From NCBI GenBank assembly GCA_039881145.1, contig JAYKKI010000088.1:124001-188000 (forward strand): 64,000 nucleotides of DNA, read 5' to 3'. The stretch's first letter is position 1. Every line of letters begins with the position of its first letter. The notes under the pieces are model-generated. The model was not told the origin of the DNA, ran no database searches, and was given only the letters and a program-made list of their open reading frames with translations. Positions 59,701-64,000 of this stretch are shown piece by piece. A program made the translations under genes and the position numbers. This stretch comes from Druceiella hillmani (lineage: Eukaryota; Arthropoda; Insecta; Lepidoptera; Hepialidae).

Positions 59701-61973
59701 ATTAATAAACATAGCGATACGACTGTAAACAATAATGTTATACTGATATATCCCCAAAAATTAATTTTATTTAGCTCGATATGACTATTTCTTTCATATT
59801 TTTTGTTCGGTTTACATAGGTGATGACGTTATATTCAATGGACACATTACCATTGAATATAACGTCATTGATTGTAAAGATGAGACGATAAAATAAAAAT
59901 GTAACTATTATCACTGTAAGTGAAAATTATTTTATTACGTTTAATGAAGCAAAATGTCGTAGAATTCCATAGAAGTTTTACTTGAGCCGTTTGATTTACT
60001 GACATGCGGCGTTAATATTTTTTAATAGCCATGGCCATACTATTGCATGAACATTTGCTGCGTGTTGTGTCAGAAGCCTTTGCGTCATAACCCTTCAATA
60101 CGTTGGGTTCGGAGGACAACAAATGTCGATAAGTTCTGCTGTAGGTTTTTTTAGCCTGGTATAAATAACCAACAGCGAAATTATAGACATTTGTTGCTGC
60201 CCAAACTCAACTATTGTTCGTGATATGAAATGAGTCTTTGGCTATAACTATTGCGATAATGCAAGTTTTTGCCATAGCCATAGAGTATGGATATATTAAT
60301 TGTTTTCTCAATAGTATGTTCAATTGAATTTTTGTTTGCAGTTGAAAAAGGAGCAAGAAGATCTATACAAGCCGAGGATATTGATCGATGTGAATCTGGA
60401 GCAATCGTTGCAGAGAGAGCGTGAGGAGCAAAGGGCGAGAGAGAGGGAAGACGCGAGAAGAGAGGTAGTCACGTCTATTTTCAACCTAACCTTCAATAGT
60501 ATACACACTGATATAACACTCACTGGCGTATGACAGAGTGTTTGAAAAATAATTCATACATTTGACACGGACAATGTGGAAGTAAAGGCTGGTGATTAGT
60601 AAAAATGGAATCCGGTTTCAAAATTACATTGTACAAGAGCAGTGTGATTGGTTTATTTTCAGTTGGTTTTGGCTAAAAGCAGTTGAAAATGTTAAGCTAC
60701 AGTTGTGTTTAATTAGTCTATGGTCAAGACAAAGCTCATACTAAGATACAAACTTGTGACTATGTAACTTGTCAATTATTTGACTACGTAACTTGTAAAT
60801 TGCAAATTTTTTAAATTGTTTATAACTTTTTAGAAAGTTTATTAGTATGATTCAAAGAATAATGATTGAGTACAATTTTTAGGACAATAAAGTTGAAACA
60901 GACCATTTTCTGGGTTTTATATTTTAAAGGTAAAGTGTGGAACCATATACGGGACTTGTGCATCCATTTGTTACAGTAAAAAGATAATGACGTAAAAAAT
61001 ATTTGTATTATAAATTTCGGAGAAAATGTTATTTAAACTTGGCCACGTTTAAATAACATTTTTGCTTTCCGTCAAGTGGTGCATCAGTTGAATGGATGAG
61101 TTATAACAGAGGATTCAAGACAATGTTTCTCAAAATGATATCTAAGATCCCAAAACACACACAAAAAAATCCCGTCAATCTCTATAAGTGCCAAAATTAA
61201 AATAGTATAATAACGAAGTTATTAGAAGATAATCTAATGTTTATGAGACAATTATGATAATGATTACAGATTTTATAGTTTTTAAGAAAGTCAATATTTT
61301 TTTAGTACGAAGGTTCTGTTTGAGTTTAATTTGTTGTTGACAAGTTTTATCATTTCATATAAACATGTTGTTAGAAACTTATTAGTGTCCTGAATACTTC
61401 TCATAAATTTGACTAAATTATGTTGTGCTTTTAGACAAATGAATCAGGAAAAATACAAATATCTAACTTGTCTATATCATTCTGTCGTATGTTGATGGGC
61501 AGGCTCGAGAGAGGCAGGCGCGGCACCGAGAACGCTACCTCCAAGAGCAGGCCACTAGGGAGCTCCCAGCCCACGCAGAACCCATAGAGTCCGACTCTAG
61601 GTGAGTACATGATAGACCTTGCTTGTGTAGAATATTAGTTTACCTAGGAGCCCAAATACTGTATGTCGAAATTTATTACACTGATCTAATTAGATGGGTA
61701 TTATTTTTTCTGAGGCTTTTAATGGTGTATTATTAACAGTGAATTTTGTTTTTTACAAATTAAGCCCATCGTTTATATTACTGGCCTATCTGACCCATCT
61801 ACATTATTTCCATCCGCAGTGACGGAGCGGGTTTTGCATCTCCACCGGCTGCACCGGGCACACCACCCACTGGTACCCCACCGGGCACGCCGTCACCACC
61901 TGAACGTCATAGGACGCGGCGCCGTCATCGCCGCCGGCATGGCCGCACCTCACCGACTACCCCCCCGCCACCT
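26746..61973 (+). CDS. RBM25: RNA-binding protein 25 homolog, 14 coding exons, 3' end beyond window
   Basis: RBM25 is a nuclear-speckle splicing regulator; in human cells it associates with the U1 snRNP component LUC7L3 and controls 5' splice-site choice, for example in BCL2L1. Here the N-terminus is Pro/Met-rich (MSFPPRPPMVPP...), followed by one RRM (about 94-165; RNP2 VFVGNI, RNP1-like AFGFCEF), the family block EEEKRDVIHREIGKFRE (about 248-264), a long RD/RE/ER-rich region (about 283-425), then REAKRLKEFLEDYDDERDD (family hallmark, about residue 471), and a Pro/Arg-rich linker. All 13 visible introns are GT-AG and preserve frame; the visible coding part is about 670 codons versus 843 in human. 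The C-terminal PWI nucleic-acid-binding domain is not in the window. No other gene was found nested in its introns. Confidence 0.93.
30683..30760 (+). repeat. Fragment of a lepidopteran dispersed repeat
   Basis: Reads GGTTCCATACCTCAAAAGGA...GGAACCGTTATGAGATCACT, then a TTTGTC run, the same 5' layout as the fuller element at 56,351 and the piece at 63,774. Confidence 0.55.
31590..31795. repeat. 96-bp tandem duplication
   Basis: AAAGTCTA.CTCACTGTTAGT recurs with a period of 96 bp, and the copies share GTGACTTACAAAATGAACTC and TTTTTTGACAGTTGTAATTT. They differ at only a few positions, so the duplication is recent. Confidence 0.9.
32579..32780 (+). CDS. RBM25: RBM25 coding exon 2
   Basis: Pro-rich segment MMTLPPGVAPPSYHAPPRPG to VFV at the start of the RRM. 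Acceptor ATTTTCAG|ATGATG, donor GTGG|GTAAGT, ends in phase 1. GC content rises sharply over the exon. Confidence 0.93.
32899..33123 (+). CDS. RBM25: RBM25 coding exon 3 (RRM)
   Basis: Encodes GNITPRAPDAMIRYILTACG through DAKTKTLLDKYK, nearly the whole RRM. Acceptor TTTCTCCAG|GCAAC, donor AAAA|GTAAGT. Between WKRV and AFGFCEF there is a single serine, where the human protein has eight residues (QGASGKLQ). Confidence 0.95.
33310..33560 (-). pseudogene. Possible LINE C-terminal fragment
   Basis: The minus-strand frame SSKISRRRNTLDVTLPFFLI, then PKVYHRMNRNLYNLT, has the layout of the extreme C-terminus of insect LINE ORF2 proteins (Arg-rich start, P-F-P, late LYN). No upstream RT is attached. 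Weak call. Confidence 0.3.
34075..34790. repeat. Dispersed repeat family F, copy B (RBM25 intron 3)
   Basis: AACAAGCTGGTATTTTTTTG and AATTCAGTGATTGACAAT at the left, and TTTTTTTCATTAAGAGTGTA, then TTTTTATTCTTATATTCTTG, at the right match copies A, C and D. The middle carries the 34-nt inverted repeat and a duplicated AT-rich block. Confidence 0.55.
34348..34624. repeat. 34-nt inverted repeat interleaved with a direct repeat
   Basis: ATAGAATCACCGAAAACAAA... (34,348-34,381) is the reverse complement of 34,591-34,624 with one mismatch. An AT-rich block of about 68 bp containing TTATTTATTGTGCGTTATTA occurs before each arm (about 34,272-34,337 and 34,494-34,556). Confidence 0.85.
35043..35225 (+). 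CDS. RBM25: RBM25 coding exon 4
   Basis: Encodes EQRDKLSAGGGAEDKSGGTP to DMKNYEAIQK. Acceptor TTTACCCAG|CGGAAC. The donor AAAG|GTTTGA is weak (T at +3), so this splice site depends on other signals or may allow retention. Confidence 0.9.
35666..35735 (+). pseudogene. tRNA-Pro (AGG)-like pseudogene
   Basis: GGCTCGTTGGTCTAGGTGTA... and ...GACGAGCC give a perfect 7-bp acceptor stem and a proline-type D arm. The anticodon AGG is retained, but the anticodon stem has mismatches, U33 is replaced by A, and the T arm is shortened and mispaired. No poly-T terminator follows directly. A dead tRNA gene or tRNA-derived retroelement head in RBM25 intron 4. Confidence 0.65.
35964..36070 (+). CDS. RBM25: RBM25 coding exon 5
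   Basis: Encodes the strongly conserved block EADIEEEKRDVIHREIGKFR, then EIMK. Acceptor AACTTGCAG|AAGAGC, donor ATGAAG|GTTGGT, phase 0. Confidence 0.93.
37116..37191 (+). other. 76-nt near-complete hairpin
   Basis: Halves 37,116-37,153 and 37,154-37,191 pair at 36 of 38 positions (32 Watson-Crick, 4 G-U in the plus-strand RNA). The centre is the palindrome TATAATTATA. Confidence 0.8.
37783..38008. repeat. 112-bp tandem duplication
   Basis: Two adjacent copies share TATTTATACAAATGAGCTTC, AAGTGTATAAATATTGTCGA and TGAACTAGTTGGCCC. Confidence 0.9.
38689..38960 (+). mobile_element. Helitron-5'-end-like fragment
   Basis: TCTTTATATATAAAACTCAG followed by TTTTCATCCGATTTCTC... resembles the 5' end of lepidopteran Helitron-type repeats. 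No matching 3' hairpin/CTAG was found before the next element. Confidence 0.3.
38990..39394. mobile_element. 405-bp TIR element, mariner-like (TA-flanked)
   Basis: The left end TATACACGGTGTCCGGGAAT... and the reverse complement of the right end TATACACTGTACCCGGAAAC... form imperfect inverted repeats of about 47 bp, both passing through AAGTGTCG and AGAAAGACGC. The outer TA on each side could be a TA target duplication. No transposase. Confidence 0.7.
41634..42340 (-). mobile_element. piggyBac-like deletion derivative flanked by TTAA
   Basis: Both boundaries are TTAA (41,634-41,637 and 42,337-42,340). Read inward, the ends begin CCCACTCGTTTTGG and CCACTTGAGCGCTG, similar CCACTYG termini. On the minus strand a 61-codon open frame (42,107-41,922) starts MSEYENNRSENFSN and is rich in Asp, Glu, Ser and Asn, like the acidic N-terminus of piggyBac-family transposases. 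The DDD catalytic core is absent. At about 700 bp this looks like an internal-deletion (MITE-like) copy. Confidence 0.55.
44805..44892 (+). other. Two-tier hairpin with a perfect 21-bp stem
   Basis: Arms 44,833-44,853 and 44,857-44,877 are perfect complements over 21 bases with a 3-base loop (CAA). An outer 11-bp stem (44,805-44,815 with 44,882-44,892) extends it across an asymmetric bulge. Confidence 0.85.
44912..45565. repeat. Dispersed repeat family F, copy C (RBM25 intron 5)
   Basis: GGATTAATAGAAAAAGAATT, AAAGAGCTGGTATTTTC and, at the right, TTTTTTTCATTCTCTCTATA then TTATTCTGGTAACACCAGTG match the other copies. Confidence 0.6.
46826..47075. repeat. 41-43-bp minisatellite (about six copies)
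   Basis: AAATGAACAGTATCATTCTA and CACAATTCCAAACTACTCTT recur with ATG positions 46,830, 46,873, 46,915, 46,957, 46,998 and 47,040. The minus-strand 82-codon frame across it is a repeat artefact. Confidence 0.9.
47105..47510. repeat. 65/67-bp alternating array (132-bp dimer units)
   Basis: The marker CTGTGTTYGAAATG starts at 47,130, 47,195, 47,262, 47,327, 47,394 and 47,459: spacings 65, 67, 65, 67, 65. Alternate monomers share private variants (ATCATAGATTCACTAAAATC versus TTCATAGGTTCACTAAATAT), so the repeating unit is a dimer. Confidence 0.9.
47975..48130. repeat. Dispersed repeat family G, copy 1
   Basis: CAGTGTTGGACAAAGGTCTT, TTTTTCCATGCTT, CGATCCTTCTCTTTGTGAGT. A second copy lies at 49,540-49,690 in the next intron. 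Confidence 0.7.
48959..49137 (+). CDS. RBM25: RBM25 coding exon 6 (RD/RE-rich, tandem acceptor)
   Basis: Encodes (QQ)EEAKEVSRRKKEKEGEES then an RD/RE-rich stretch ending RKSSRRRSKS. The acceptor is ACAGCAGCAG, so exon starts at 48,959, 48,962 or 48,965 are all in frame and differ by zero, one or two glutamines. Donor TCTAG|GTGAGT, phase 2. Confidence 0.85.
49540..49690. repeat. Dispersed repeat family G, copy 2 (RBM25 intron 6)
   Basis: Same blocks as copy 1, in the same orientation, 1.6 kb away across exon 6: CCAGTATTGGACAAAGGTCT, GTTTGCAGCCGTCCTGAT, TTGATCCTTCTCTTTGTGAG. Confidence 0.7.
50011..50094 (+). CDS. RBM25: RBM25 coding exon 7 (ER-rich)
   Basis: 84 nt, phase 2 on both sides; SRDRDRERERERER-type Arg/Glu repeats. 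Acceptor TTCGTTTCAG|GTCACG, donor GAGAG|GTGAGC. Confidence 0.88.
50095..51330. repeat. 124-bp tandem array filling RBM25 intron 7 (ten units)
   Basis: TTCAGATACTGCACATTAAT recurs at 50,101, 50,226, 50,351, 50,475, 50,599, 50,723, 50,847, 50,971, 51,095 and 51,219, period 124-125. Each unit starts with the intron's own 5' end, and the end of each unit (AGGATAAGAGAGAG) imitates the purine-rich end of exon 7. Units 2 and 10 keep GTAAGC; most others read GATAAGC. Confidence 0.95.
51356..51463 (+). CDS. RBM25: RBM25 coding exon 8 (ER-rich)
   Basis: 108 nt, phase 2 on both sides; almost pure Arg-Glu/Lys-Glu alternation. Acceptor TTGGTTTCAG|GGAACG, donor GAGAG|GTAAGT. Confidence 0.88.
51610..52556 (-). 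mobile_element. Decayed LINE reverse transcriptase, minus strand (RBM25 intron 8)
   Basis: Minus-strand translation shows, in order, a CPISYSL.YIWRIHN-type RT block, the catalytic box LRYVDDITIFA (YVDD at 52,377-52,366), a GSETRAIQTVKRKKIDTFKM then WYWRRMLRIPWT block and LSYFGHIARRE. These are marks of a common class of insect LINE ORF2 C-termini. Multiple stops and frameshifts; 5'-truncated. It has lost coding ability. Confidence 0.8.
52557..54733. other. RBM25 intron 8, remainder
   Basis: AT-rich, with the (TA)n microsatellite below. No gene recognised. Confidence 0.6.
53692..53789. repeat. (TA)n microsatellite
   Basis: About 98 bp of TA dinucleotides with a single TGTG interruption; the open frame of alternating Ile/Tyr on the minus strand is an artefact. 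Confidence 0.95.
54734..54877 (+). CDS. RBM25: RBM25 coding exon 9
   Basis: 144 nt, phase 2 on both sides. EKEKESQAAKSSTSRQDSKK through KKAREKEAAYQE; the YQER junction with exon 10 is conserved in RBM25. Acceptor ATCGCAG|AGAGAA, donor GAAAG|GTTAGT. Confidence 0.9.
55038..55255. repeat. Dispersed repeat family F, copy D (RBM25 intron 9)
   Basis: TTATAGAAAAAGAAATACTT, AAAAAAAGCTG, TTTTTTTTCATTTTCTTTGT, TTCTTGTAACACCTGGGCCC. Shorter than the other copies. Confidence 0.55.
55768..55929 (+). CDS. RBM25: RBM25 coding exon 10
   Basis: 162 nt, phase 2 on both sides. SWETRERRRAKEYEREKEKE, then the signature REAKRLKEFLEDYDDERDD and VKYY. Acceptor TTCTCAG|ATTGAG, donor TACAA|GTTAGT. Confidence 0.93.
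55930..57869. other. RBM25 intron 10 (1.9 kb)
   Basis: Contains the lepidopteran dispersed repeat (56,351-56,898) and a possible cryptic terminal exon (56,958-56,988). Otherwise AT-rich. Confidence 0.6.
56351..56898 (+). mobile_element. Lepidopteran-type dispersed repeat, near full length
   Basis: Begins AGGGTTCCATAGTCAAATGA with AAAACGGAACTCTTATA and a TCTGTC-rich run, and ends ACGGAACCCTTTGTGAATGA then GTCCGACTCGCACTTGGCC. I recognise this head and tail from very common moth and butterfly repeats. No coding region. Confidence 0.7.
57870..58029 (+). CDS. RBM25: RBM25 coding exon 11
   Basis: GKELQRRLAARVREADSDAR, then DREKERADLDRLRDSVFG; ends phase 0 at EFEK. Acceptor TCACAACAG|AGGCAA, donor GAGAAG|GTACTT. 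The stretch corresponds to the ALQKRLRDREKE region of human RBM25. Confidence 0.9.
58030..60341. other. RBM25 intron 11 (2.3 kb)
   Basis: AT-rich, no gene; one strong small hairpin at 59,823-59,868. Confidence 0.6.
59823..59868 (+). other. Hairpin with perfect 19-bp stem
   Basis: ATGACGTTATATTCAATGG (59,823-59,841) is the exact reverse complement of 59,850-59,868, with an 8-base loop. Confidence 0.85.
60342..60464 (+). CDS. RBM25: RBM25 coding exon 12
   Basis: 123 nt, phase 0 on both sides. LKKEQEDLYKPRILIDVNLE then an Arg/Glu-rich end. Acceptor TTTGTTTGCAG|TTGAAA, donor AGAGAG|GTAGTC. Confidence 0.88.
60465..61502. other. RBM25 intron 12
   Basis: AT-rich, 1 kb, nothing recognisable. Confidence 0.6.
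61503..61600 (+). CDS. RBM25: RBM25 coding exon 13
   Basis: ARERQARHRERYLQEQATRE then LPAHAEPIESDS; phase 0 to 2. Acceptor GATGGGCAG|GCTCGA, donor TCTAG|GTGAGT. Confidence 0.85.
61820..61973 (+). CDS. RBM25: RBM25 coding exon 14 (last in window)
   Basis: SDGAGFASPPAAPGTPPTGT..., a Pro/Thr/Gly-rich and then Arg/His-rich linker with GTPP repeats and RTRRRHRRRHGR. Acceptor CCATCCGCAG|TGACGG, donor CCACCT|GTAAGT, so the gene continues in phase 0 beyond the window. Confidence 0.85.
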
Positions 61974-62079
61974 GTAAGTATATATTACACCCTATTTTGC
62001 GATAAATTATACTCTAGCACATGATGAAACTCCTTTTAAATACCCAATATTGTATATCTTGAAAAATTAAAATTCTGTA

Positions 62080-62606
62080 ACTATTTATTCAAAGCAATTA
62101 ATAAAATAATTTAATACTATTTATACAAAGCAATTAATAAAATAATTTTATTCTATTTATTCAAAGCAATTAATAAAATAATTTAATACTCTTTATACAA
62201 AGCAATTAATAAAATAATTTTATTCAATTTATTCAAAGCAATTAATAAAATAATTTAATACTATTTATACAAAGCAATTAATAAAATAATTTTATTCTAT
62301 TTATTCAAAGCAATTAATAAAATAATTTAATACGATTTATACAAAGCAATTAATAAAATAATTTTATTCTATTTATTCAAAGCAATTAATAAAATAATTT
62401 AATACTCTTTATACAAAGCAATTAATAAAATAATTTTATTCTATTTATTCAAAGCAATTAATAAAATAATTTAATACTATTTATACAAAGCAATTAATAA
62501 AATAATTTTATTCTATTTATTCAAAGCAATTAATAAAATAATTTAATACTCTTTATACAAAGCAATTAATAAAATAATTTTATTCTATTTATACAAAGCA
62601 GCTAAT
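62080..62606. repeat. 36-bp tandem array with 72-bp higher-order unit (RBM25 intron 14)
   Basis: CAAAGCAATTAATAAAATAA recurs every 36 bp from 62,090 (62,126, 62,162, ...), about 14 copies. Odd and even monomers alternate (TATTTATTC before, TTTAATAC after, versus TATTTATAC before, TTTTATTC after), giving a 72-bp dimer. Confidence 0.95.
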
Positions 62607-64000
62607 TTGTACAGATACATTTTTTATTCAGTAACCATTAGTGTAATAACGAAACTCACCTATATATTCTTTTTGTAAGTAACCTCAACATTCTTAGTGT
62701 CACGTAGTGAGTGAGTCAAGGAATCTTTATAATTTCGTCATCAAAGTCTTTCTGTCACAGCCTCTGTTTCTGTAATTTTAAACCCATATGAAACCATTAA
62801 CATTTTGCTGTAGATATTTCATATTGAGATCGAGGTAATATGTTGCATAATTTTAAAAAGAAATCTTCAATGTACGTATATCCTCATATGTACCATGCAT
62901 AAAAGGTTTTCTGACAATCTACAGAAGCTTTCCGGCAAAGTACAGAAAATTGTGCACAATGCATCTATACATTTAATAAACAGATCCTTCATCGCATGAA
63001 AGCGATCGCCAACGTCTCATATGTAATGGCCCGTGTCCGAGGTACATAGTCCAATCGAATCAAAAACTTGGCAAAAATCATTTCATAAAAAGTATAACTT
63101 CAATAATTAAATTGAAAAATCCTTTCTCTTAACACACTTTTTCATTCTACAGTGGCCGATAAATCTTTTTTCGTTTATGGTATTCAATGTATTGGTTTGC
63201 GCTATTTTATTAACGCAATTACGTGAAATTGGGTCACCTATTAGCTACGTGGTGCATTTCGATGTAATTCTGTCCAATTGATAGACAATTTGTGTTTTGA
63301 TATTTAGCTGAAAATTTAAAAACACAGTATTATTTTTTATTTCAATCATTAAATAAAAATATTTATACCGAATTTATCGCAGTTAAATATTGTTAATCAT
63401 TATTTTTAACTCAAAAATAATGACATGCCTTAATAAGATATTTATTTCTCTACATATTACAAATAGTCTATTACGAGTTATAAATGTGTATAAATTGGTT
63501 CATTGTCAGATCCCACTACAAATTGTTACTTAATGAAATCTTAACAGAGTTTTATTTATTTATATATATATTTATTATTTATCAGTACAAATATCATTAT
63601 TTGGTTTGAATTTCAGTTATAGAATTATGCGTAGAGTAATCTGCATATTTAATTTGAAAAAAAAATATGCCCTGTCAACAAAGTACTTAACAGTGTGTAT
63701 TATTAATTCCAAGTATCTTAGGAAAACTTGTTTCTTTTATGTTTCACACACAAATAGTTTTTTTTTTATTTTAGGGTTCTGTCCCTTAAAATAAAAAAAA
63801 TGGAACACTCTAGGATCCTTCACTTCATTGTCTGTCCATCTGTCTGTCAAAGTCCCTTTTCTAAGCAACGGCTTGAGTTATCAAGGTTTAATATTGTGTA
63901 CTGGTGCCTATTAGATTTTTGTAAAGATTTGAAGTTTTCACGCTATAAAAAATTATGAGCATATTTTATTGTTATTTATCCTATCATCAAATTCTATAGG
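62607..64000. other. RBM25 intron 14, remainder
   Basis: AT-rich; includes a piece of the lepidopteran repeat at 63,774-63,860 (AGGGTTCTGTCCCTTAAAAT, GTCTGTCCATCTGTCTGTC). No coding exon was found before the window ends. Confidence 0.55.

Noticed and set aside
1..64000. Bacterial-type systems (operons, CRISPR arrays, phage or defence islands)
   Set aside because: The window has spliced animal genes and eukaryotic transposons; tandem arrays here lack the repeat-spacer layout of CRISPR.

Overview
This is a eukaryotic, AT-rich window, almost certainly from an insect and most likely a moth or butterfly (Lepidoptera). Three intron-containing housekeeping genes can be reconstructed exon by exon. 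Their coding exons are GC-richer islands in long AT-rich introns full of transposon remnants and tandem repeats. The Lepidoptera call rests mainly on a dispersed repeat (56,351-56,898, with fragments near 30,683 and 63,774) whose ends (AGGGTTCC... and ...GACTCGCACTTGGCC) I recognise from lepidopteran genomes. It is an inference, not proof.

Layout. 1-5,700: decayed LINE reverse transcriptase (about 540-1,990), then AT-rich non-coding DNA. 5,806-10,155 (+): complete NIP7 (60S ribosome biogenesis), three coding exons, 180 aa, with a CACGTG E-box just upstream, an inverted-repeat element in intron 1 and a hAT-type element with a perfect 8-bp target duplication in intron 2. 10,330-16,690: intergenic, with a 171-bp tandem array and a perfect 85-nt inverted repeat. 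16,688-23,551 (-): complete GLO1 (glyoxalase I), three coding exons, 176 aa, all four metal ligands kept. 23,560-26,340: intergenic between divergent genes. 26,746 to beyond the window end (+): RBM25, a U1-linked splicing regulator. Fourteen coding exons are visible over 35 kb, encoding the proline-rich N-terminus, the RRM, the long RE/RD/ER-rich charged region and a Pro/Arg-rich linker. The C-terminal PWI domain must lie past 64,000.

RBM25 introns hold most of the structure: a 12.9-kb intron 5 (piggyBac-like deletion derivative, TIR element, hairpins, several tandem arrays), an intron 7 built almost wholly of ten 124-bp units that carry copies of the exon-7 splice-donor region, a LINE remnant in intron 8, and a 36/72-bp array in intron 14. 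Exons 7-10 are all multiples of three with the same phase, so they could be skipped or included as modules.

The three genes are not functionally linked; they are neighbours in a normal animal chromosome. I found no new multi-gene system. The most noteworthy items are structural: the donor-duplicating intron array, a 25-nt copy of RBM25 exon 3 inside its own intron 1, the tandem splice acceptor, a shortened RRM loop, and several strong hairpins or inverted repeats.
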